Assembly (NCBI GenBank): GCA_902479205.1
Contig: CABSNX010000015.1
Coordinates: forward strand, 1 to 16,978
Direction: 5' to 3'
DNA length: 16,978 nt
Source of the DNA: an uncultured Collinsella sp.
GTDB taxonomy: Bacteria; Actinomycetota; Coriobacteriia; Coriobacteriales; Coriobacteriaceae
Under the pieces are notes generated by a model that saw only the letters and a list, made by a program, of their open reading frames with translations, was not told the DNA's origin and searched no databases. The position numbers were made by a program, and so were the translations under genes. Shown piece by piece: positions 12,598 through 16,978 of the stretch; position 1 is the first letter of the stretch, and each line of letters opens with the position of its first letter.

Positions 12598-14955
12598 ATG
12601 GCTGGTAACCACTTTAAGAACGGCGACGGCGAGCGCCCTGCAGTTCCGCCGCGTTCAAATGGGACTGGAAACGCTGGCGTACCGAGTGGATCCAGCCAAA
12701 ACGGTGCTGGCAACCGTACGTCTCCGGGCGAAACGGCGATGTTTGCCGCTCTGTACGAACAGTCTCAAAAGGCAAAACAGGCTGGTCGCGTAGGCAGGCA
12801 GGCATTTCCGGGCGGGTCGGGCTCTGCGGCTTCGTCGGCCGGGGTCCGTCCGGCGCCAACGGGCGGTGCAAATGTCGCCGGCTCCACTGGCCCCGCTAAC
12901 AACGCTCATCGCGCCCACAACGCCAGTCCCATCAACTCTGCCAATCCCGCCAATTGTGCTTCTTCTGCTGAAGACGCAGGGCTTACGGGTAACCTAGGCA
13001 CTATCTATACGGGCGCTTCCGAAACCGGCACGTTTGCCCGTCTCAATGACGACGGCGCCGAGTTTAAGGGCTCGGGCTCTAAAGAAGATTATTACGATTT
13101 TGGCTTGAACTACGGCGGTGATTCCTCGACGAGCCCGACCTCGAACGGCCTGGTTCGCCATCGCCATCGCAAGGGCGAGCGCAAGAAGCGTCGCGTTGCA
13201 GCCGTTGTCGCTGCCATCGTCGCGGTGGTTCTTGTCGCTTTTGGCGTGAGTGGCTTCATGCTGTTTAACTCGGCAAAAACCGTGAAGAGCCAGGCAAAGG
13301 AAACTGTCGAGATCGTCGGCGGCCTTAAGGACAAGGTCACGTCGGGCGATTTTTCGACCCTGCCCGATGATGCGAAAAAGATCGACGAGCTCTGCAGCAG
13401 CATGAAGAAGGAGACCTCGAGTCCGGTGTGGACGATGGCCTCGTTCATTCCGGTGTACGGCGGCGACATTAATGCCGCCCGCACCATGGTCGACGCTCTG
13501 TCCGATGTTTCGAGCGGCGCGCTGGTCCCCATGGCCGATAATCTCGCTCAGGCAACGCCCGGCAAGCTGTTCCAGGACGGGACAATCAACGTGTCCGCGC
13601 TGCAGGCGGTCGCCGATTCGCTCTCCGATAGCTCGAAGGCGTTCAAGGGCGCCAACAAAAAGGTGCAGGGTATTGGCGATACGCATATCGCCCAGGTGAC
13701 CGAGCTGGTCGATAAGGCAAAGGACGGCTTTGCCACCCTGGACGGTGTAGTCGATGCGGCAGAGAAGATCGCCCCCGTTCTGCCCCAGATGCTCGGCGCC
13801 AACGGCCAGACGCGCCATTATCTTGTGCTCGCGATGAGCAATGTCGAGATCCGCGCCTGCGGCGGTTTCCCGGGTTCTCGCGGCGTGATGTCAGTGACTG
13901 ACGGTAAGCTCGAACTGGGCGATTTTGTCAAAGTCGACATGATGAAAGAGCCCTTGAGCCCGCTTCCCATCACCGATGAAGAGGCAAACTTGTTCACGAC
14001 CGGATGGGGCCTGACCGGATTCAACACGCTCGGATACACGATGGGCGATGTTACGATGACGCCCGATTATCCGCGTGCGGCTCAGCTTGCCAGCGATATG
14101 CAGAAGGCCATTGTCGGAGATGACATCGACGGCGTATTTGCAGTCGATCCGGTATTTTTGCAGTATATGCTCGGCATTGTAGGTGGCACGCAGCTTCCCG
14201 ACGGCACCGTCGTCGACGGAAGCAACGCTGCAAAGGTGCTGCTGCACGATATTTATTGGAATTACCCGGTAGAGGAACAGGACGCCATTTTTGCGGCGGT
14301 TGCCGGATCGGCTTTTAACAAGATCGTGGATGAACTGGGCTCCAGCGATATTACTAAGATCGCCGCCGCCATCGAAAAGGGTGCTTCCGAGGGTCGCATC
14401 CTGATGTATTCGAGAAACGATGACGAGGAAAAGGCCGCGAAGGCCCTTGGCATTTCCGGCGCTCTCCAAAATGATGCGTCTGAGGCTCCGATTTTGGGCG
14501 TCTATGTGAATAACTACAGCTATTCAAAGATGGATTGGTTCCTTGATAAGCGAGTCACCATCGATTCTTCGGTTGAAAATGCCGATGGCTCGACGACGTA
14601 TCGAGTAACCACTACGCTCAAGAACACGATGACCCCCCAGGAGAAGGCCGAGATGCCTGGTTATTTCCGGGGCCATAACGGCATTAGCCAGGATATTGAT
14701 GACGAGGTGCTGAGGCTCTATCTCTACGCTCCCGCGGGAGGCAGCATTTCGGACATTAAGACTTCGGGCTCCGGTTCTATCGAGATGAACGAAGCGACGC
14801 ACGATGGCCTGAAGGTTGCATGGGGCGGCGTCCACATGCTTCTTGGACAAGACATAAAGGTCGAGTACACGGTTACGACTTCGAAGGACTCTGGGCACAA
14901 AGCGCTTAAGGTTCGCACCACGCCAACCGCTCAAACGTTTGAACAGGATAAGTAA
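12598..14955 (+). CDS. DUF4012 membrane-anchored extracellular protein
   Basis: This 785-aa protein starts at ATG 12598. Residues 1-185 are low-complexity and probably disordered (Gly, Asn, Ala, Ser-rich), followed by a basic patch (HRHRKGERKKRR, 188-199) and a single membrane helix (about 200-223). By the positive-inside rule the tail is cytoplasmic and the remaining ~560 residues are outside. A helical region (225-400) leads to the DUF4012 signature RHYLVLAMSNVEIRACGGF (406-424), matching the family's 'RYLVL.QN..E.R..GGF.GS' pattern. A C-terminal beta-rich part (about 545-775) with YRVTTTLKN follows. DUF4012 proteins are of unknown function and in Actinobacteria are often found near surface-polysaccharide genes. 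Here glmM follows after 3 nt, which supports a cell-envelope role, inferred only from context. No LytR-CpsA-Psr or enzyme motif is seen. Confidence 0.85.
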   Translation: MAGNHFKNGDGERPAVPPRSNGTGNAGVPSGSSQNGAGNRTSPGETAMFAALYEQSQKAKQAGRVGRQAFPGGSGSAASSAGVRPAPTGGANVAGSTGPANNAHRAHNASPINSANPANCASSAEDAGLTGNLGTIYTGASETGTFARLNDDGAEFKGSGSKEDYYDFGLNYGGDSSTSPTSNGLVRHRHRKGERKKRRVAAVVAAIVAVVLVAFGVSGFMLFNSAKTVKSQAKETVEIVGGLKDKVTSGDFSTLPDDAKKIDELCSSMKKETSSPVWTMASFIPVYGGDINAARTMVDALSDVSSGALVPMADNLAQATPGKLFQDGTINVSALQAVADSLSDSSKAFKGANKKVQGIGDTHIAQVTELVDKAKDGFATLDGVVDAAEKIAPVLPQMLGANGQTRHYLVLAMSNVEIRACGGFPGSRGVMSVTDGKLELGDFVKVDMMKEPLSPLPITDEEANLFTTGWGLTGFNTLGYTMGDVTMTPDYPRAAQLASDMQKAIVGDDIDGVFAVDPVFLQYMLGIVGGTQLPDGTVVDGSNAAKVLLHDIYWNYPVEEQDAIFAAVAGSAFNKIVDELGSSDITKIAAAIEKGASEGRILMYSRNDDEEKAAKALGISGALQNDASEAPILGVYVNNYSYSKMDWFLDKRVTIDSSVENADGSTTYRVTTTLKNTMTPQEKAEMPGYFRGHNGISQDIDDEVLRLYLYAPAGGSISDIKTSGSGSIEMNEATHDGLKVAWGGVHMLLGQDIKVEYTVTTSKDSGHKALKVRTTPTAQTFEQDK

Positions 14956-14958
14956 GAT

Positions 14959-16290
14959 ATGAAGTACTTTGGCACCGACGGCTTTCGTGGCGAGGCCAAC
15001 GTTGGGCTGACGGTGGAGCACGCTTATAAGATCGGCCGCTTTGTGGGCTGGTATTACGGCGCCAACCGCGAGCGCAAGGCACGCGTGATCGTGGGCAAAG
15101 ACACGCGTCGTTCGAGCTACATGTTCGAGGCGGCGCTGGTGAGCGGCCTGGTCGCGAGTGGTGCGGACGCCTACATGCTGCACGTGATCCCAACGCCGGG
15201 CGTGGCGCATCAGACCGTCGAGGGCTGCTTCGATTGCGGCATCATGATCAGTGCGAGCCACAACCCGTTTTGCGATAACGGCATTAAGCTCGTCAACAGC
15301 GACGGCTTTAAGATGGACGAGGACGTGCTGGAGCTCATCGAGGATTACATCGATGGCAAGAGCGAAGTTCCGCTGGCCACGGGTAACCACATCGGTGCCA
15401 CGGTGGACTACATGCAGGGTCGCAACCGCTATATTGCCTCGCTCATCGCAAGCGCGAACTTTTCGCTGCAGGGCGTCAAGATCGGCATCGACTGCGCTAA
15501 CGGCTCGGCTTCCTCGGTGGCCAAGCCAGTGTTCGACGCGCTGGGCGCCGATGTGCGCGTGATCAACGCCGCGCCCGATGGCTTTAACATCAACGTCGAC
15601 TGCGGCTCCACGCATATGGAGCGCCTACAGCGCCACGTGGTGGAACAGGGCCTGGACGTGGGCTTTGCCTACGACGGCGATGCCGACCGCTGCCTGGCCG
15701 TGGACGAGCGCGGTCGCGTGGTCGACGGCGACCAGATCCTATACGTGTGCGGCGTGTACCTGAACAAGCACGGTCGCCTTTCGGGCGGTACCGTGGTGCC
15801 GACGATCGCCAGCAACTTTGGCCTGATCAAGTCGTTGGAGCTTGCCGGTCTGAGTGCCGTGACCAGCAGCGTGGGTGACCGTCACGTGTATGCCAAGATG
15901 CGCGAGGGCGGCTACAGCCTGGGCGGCGAGCAGACGGGCCACACGATCTTTGGCGATATCGAGCGCACGGGCGACGGCATTATGACCTCGCTGCGCGTGA
16001 TGGAAGTGATTCGCGCCGAGCGCGAGACGCTCTCGCAGCTCACAGCTCCGTGCAAGCTGTTGCCGCAGGCGCAGGTTGCCGTGCGCGTGGCCGACAAGGA
16101 TGCCGCGCTCGAGAACATGGGCGTGCAGAATGCGATTGCCGAGGCCGAGGCGTCGCTGGCGGGCGAGGGCCGCGTGCTGGTGCGCAAGAGTGGAACCGAG
16201 TCGGTGATTCGCGTTTTGGCCGAAGCTCCCGACCAGGCAGCTGCCGACGTTGCCATGAAGCGCATCGCCGCGGCGCTGGAAGCTCTTTAG
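14959..16290 (+). CDS. glmM: Phosphoglucosamine mutase
   Basis: This 443-aa enzyme interconverts glucosamine-6-phosphate and glucosamine-1-phosphate in the cytoplasm, feeding UDP-GlcNAc for peptidoglycan. The N-terminus is typical (KYFGTDGFRGEAN). The active-site loop is ISASHNPFCDNGIK with phosphoserine Ser100. The metal-binding loop is YDGDADRC (about 236-243). The sugar-binding loop is GGEQTGHTIF followed by TGDGI. The phosphate-binding loop in domain 4 reads VRKSGTESVIRVLAEAP, where most GlmMs have RxSGTEPxxRVM; the Ser in place of Pro is unusual but conservative. Length matches the family (~445). It starts 3 nt after the DUF4012 stop, with AGGATAAG as ribosome binding site, so the two are probably co-transcribed. 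GlmM is favoured over phosphomannomutase by length and these loops. Confidence 0.93.
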   Translation: MKYFGTDGFRGEANVGLTVEHAYKIGRFVGWYYGANRERKARVIVGKDTRRSSYMFEAALVSGLVASGADAYMLHVIPTPGVAHQTVEGCFDCGIMISASHNPFCDNGIKLVNSDGFKMDEDVLELIEDYIDGKSEVPLATGNHIGATVDYMQGRNRYIASLIASANFSLQGVKIGIDCANGSASSVAKPVFDALGADVRVINAAPDGFNINVDCGSTHMERLQRHVVEQGLDVGFAYDGDADRCLAVDERGRVVDGDQILYVCGVYLNKHGRLSGGTVVPTIASNFGLIKSLELAGLSAVTSSVGDRHVYAKMREGGYSLGGEQTGHTIFGDIERTGDGIMTSLRVMEVIRAERETLSQLTAPCKLLPQAQVAVRVADKDAALENMGVQNAIAEAEASLAGEGRVLVRKSGTESVIRVLAEAPDQAAADVAMKRIAAALEAL

Positions 16291-16318
16291 TTACGCGGTT
16301 TTACCAAACCGCGTAACT
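16289..16318 (+). terminator. Hairpin overlapping the glmM stop
   Basis: AGTTACGCGGTTT (16289-16301) pairs perfectly with 16306-16318 around a TACC loop. The stem begins within the TAG stop codon of glmM. No T run follows on the + strand, so it is either an imperfect terminator or a 3'-end stabilising hairpin. Confidence 0.55.
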
Positions 16319-16370
16319 GCTCGACGCTGCAAACGGCCCCAAGCGGCAATCTGACGTTCAATTTCATTTT

Positions 16371-16428
16371 CCGGCACTTGGGGACGTTCCTATTGTGCCG
16401 GCATAAAAGGAACGTCCCCAAGTGCCGG
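16371..16428. repeat. REP-like palindrome (21-bp perfect arms)
   Basis: The arms 16371-16391 and 16408-16428 are perfect inverted copies containing GGCACTTGGGGACGTTCC, around a 16-nt loop that itself holds the palindrome TGCCGGCA. This sequence type (CACTTGGGGACGTTCC) is, to my memory, widespread between genes in gut Actinobacteria and other bacteria as REP elements, some tied to RAYT-type transposases. No such transposase is present here. There is no T tract, so termination is not its obvious role. Confidence 0.75.
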
Positions 16429-16443
16429 GTCTCTGGCTTAGGT

Positions 16444-16486
16444 GAAAAAGGGGGCGCCGCGGGATAGATCCCGCGGCGCCCCCTTT
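16444..16486 (-). terminator. Rho-independent terminator of the M32 carboxypeptidase
   Basis: A perfect 18-bp GC-rich stem (16447-16464 with 16469-16486) closes a TAGA loop. On the - strand it runs into five Ts (16449-16445). It lies 22 nt after the TAA stop of the - strand gene. Confidence 0.9.
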
Positions 16487-16508
16487 GCGTTGACGTGTTG
16501 CCTAAGCT

Positions 16509-16939
16509 TTACAGCTGGTACAGCGTGGTGAACTTGTCCTGCAGGTAGCTGCAGTAGTAGCGGGCATCGAACGCCATGCCGCATGCGCCCTTGATGAGTT
16601 CCGGCGCGTCCTTGGCGCGGCCCCACTGCCAAATGTGCTCGCCCAGCCAGGCTCGGACGGGCGCCAGATCGCCGCTCGCGCAGGCGCCGTTAAGGTCAAC
16701 GCCGTCGCGGCACATGGCCGGCACAAACATGGCATCGTAGGCGCTACCCAGCGCATACGTGGGGAAGTAGCCAAACGAGCCGCCGCTCCAGTGCGTATCC
16801 TGCAGACAGCCGCGCGTGTCGTCGGGAACGGGAATACCCAGGTACTCGTCCATAAAGCGATTCCAAAGCGCGGGGATGTCCTTGGCCGTGGCCTCGCCGG
16901 CAAACAGCATGCGCTCGATCTGGTAGCGCACCATAATAT
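16509..16939 (-). CDS. M32 (Taq-type) carboxypeptidase, C-terminal fragment
   Basis: About 143 codons of the 3' end are present, ending at TAA (16509-16511). M32 carboxypeptidases are cytoplasmic zinc enzymes of ~500 aa that trim C-terminal residues. Diagnostic pieces are RYQIER near the break, then TRGCLQDTHWSGGSFGYFP and TYALGSAYDAMFVPAM, and the C-terminal FDARYYCSYLQDKFTTLYQL typical of the family. The HExxH zinc site and first two-thirds are missing because the contig ends. The apparent ATG at 16934 is an internal Met, not the start. Any translation beyond 16939 is adapter, not protein. It is convergent with glmM. Confidence 0.9.
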
Positions 16940-16978
16940 CTGTCTCTTATACACATCTGACGCTGCCGACGAATAGCC
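16940..16978. other. Nextera/Tn5 adapter read-through (artefact)
   Basis: CTGTCTCTTATACACATCT (16940-16958) is the Tn5 mosaic end and GACGCTGCCGACGA (16959-16972) the Nextera read-1 adapter in reverse complement. The final ATAGCC would be the beginning of an i5 index, compatible with S520 by memory. These bases are not from the organism and should be trimmed. Confidence 0.97.

Noticed and set aside
12569..12793. Short frame starting with TTG before the DUF4012 gene
   Set aside because: It overlaps the start of the DUF4012 gene in another frame, has no ribosome binding site and no recognisable product.
14524..15615. 363-codon open frame on the - strand opposite DUF4012/glmM
   Set aside because: It overlaps two clear + strand genes and encodes no recognisable protein.

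Overview
The window looks like a contig end from a high-GC Gram-positive bacterium, most likely a gut Coriobacteriia member such as Collinsella. This is inferred from overall composition, codon choice and gene content, not from any marker gene. Nearly all genes lie on the + strand. A tRNA-Val and a truncated M32 carboxypeptidase are on the - strand. The last ~39 bases are not genomic: they read as a Nextera/Tn5 sequencing adapter, so the right edge is an assembly artefact.

Layout. 1-395 has no supportable gene. 396-1499 encodes a protein with a C-terminal DUF559/Vsr-like nuclease-fold signature. 1500-1959 is repeat-rich and non-coding, with a large imperfect inverted repeat and a degenerate ~42-bp repeat. 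A divergent tRNA-Val(GAC) follows at 1960-2034, with a clear promoter and terminator. From 2264 to 11310 runs a tightly packed eight-gene block, probably one operon: four paralogous exported proteins with SipW-type (YAWF) signal peptides, a SipW-type signal peptidase, a membrane-anchored McrB-like AAA+ ATPase, a DUF2357/McrC-like protein whose C-terminal half is a long Ala/Glu coiled coil, and a second SipW-type signal peptidase. 11436-12458 is an EamA-type transporter. 12598-14955 is a membrane-anchored DUF4012 protein and 14959-16290 is glmM, only 3 nt apart. 16291-16508 is a convergent intergenic region with three palindromes, including a REP-like element and the terminator of the M32 carboxypeptidase.

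How the genes may work together. SipW-type peptidases are known to process TasA/camelysin-type exported proteins (surface or biofilm-fibre components). Here two such peptidases bracket an McrB/McrC-like ATPase pair that has no visible nuclease and is tethered to the membrane. This suggests that a restriction-type AAA+ motor has been recruited to handle, assemble or secrete the four surface proteins. That is an inference from gene order and domains, but it is the most novel thing in the window. DUF4012 plus glmM points to cell-envelope work downstream: GlmM makes glucosamine-1-phosphate for peptidoglycan, while the DUF4012 protein is of unknown function.
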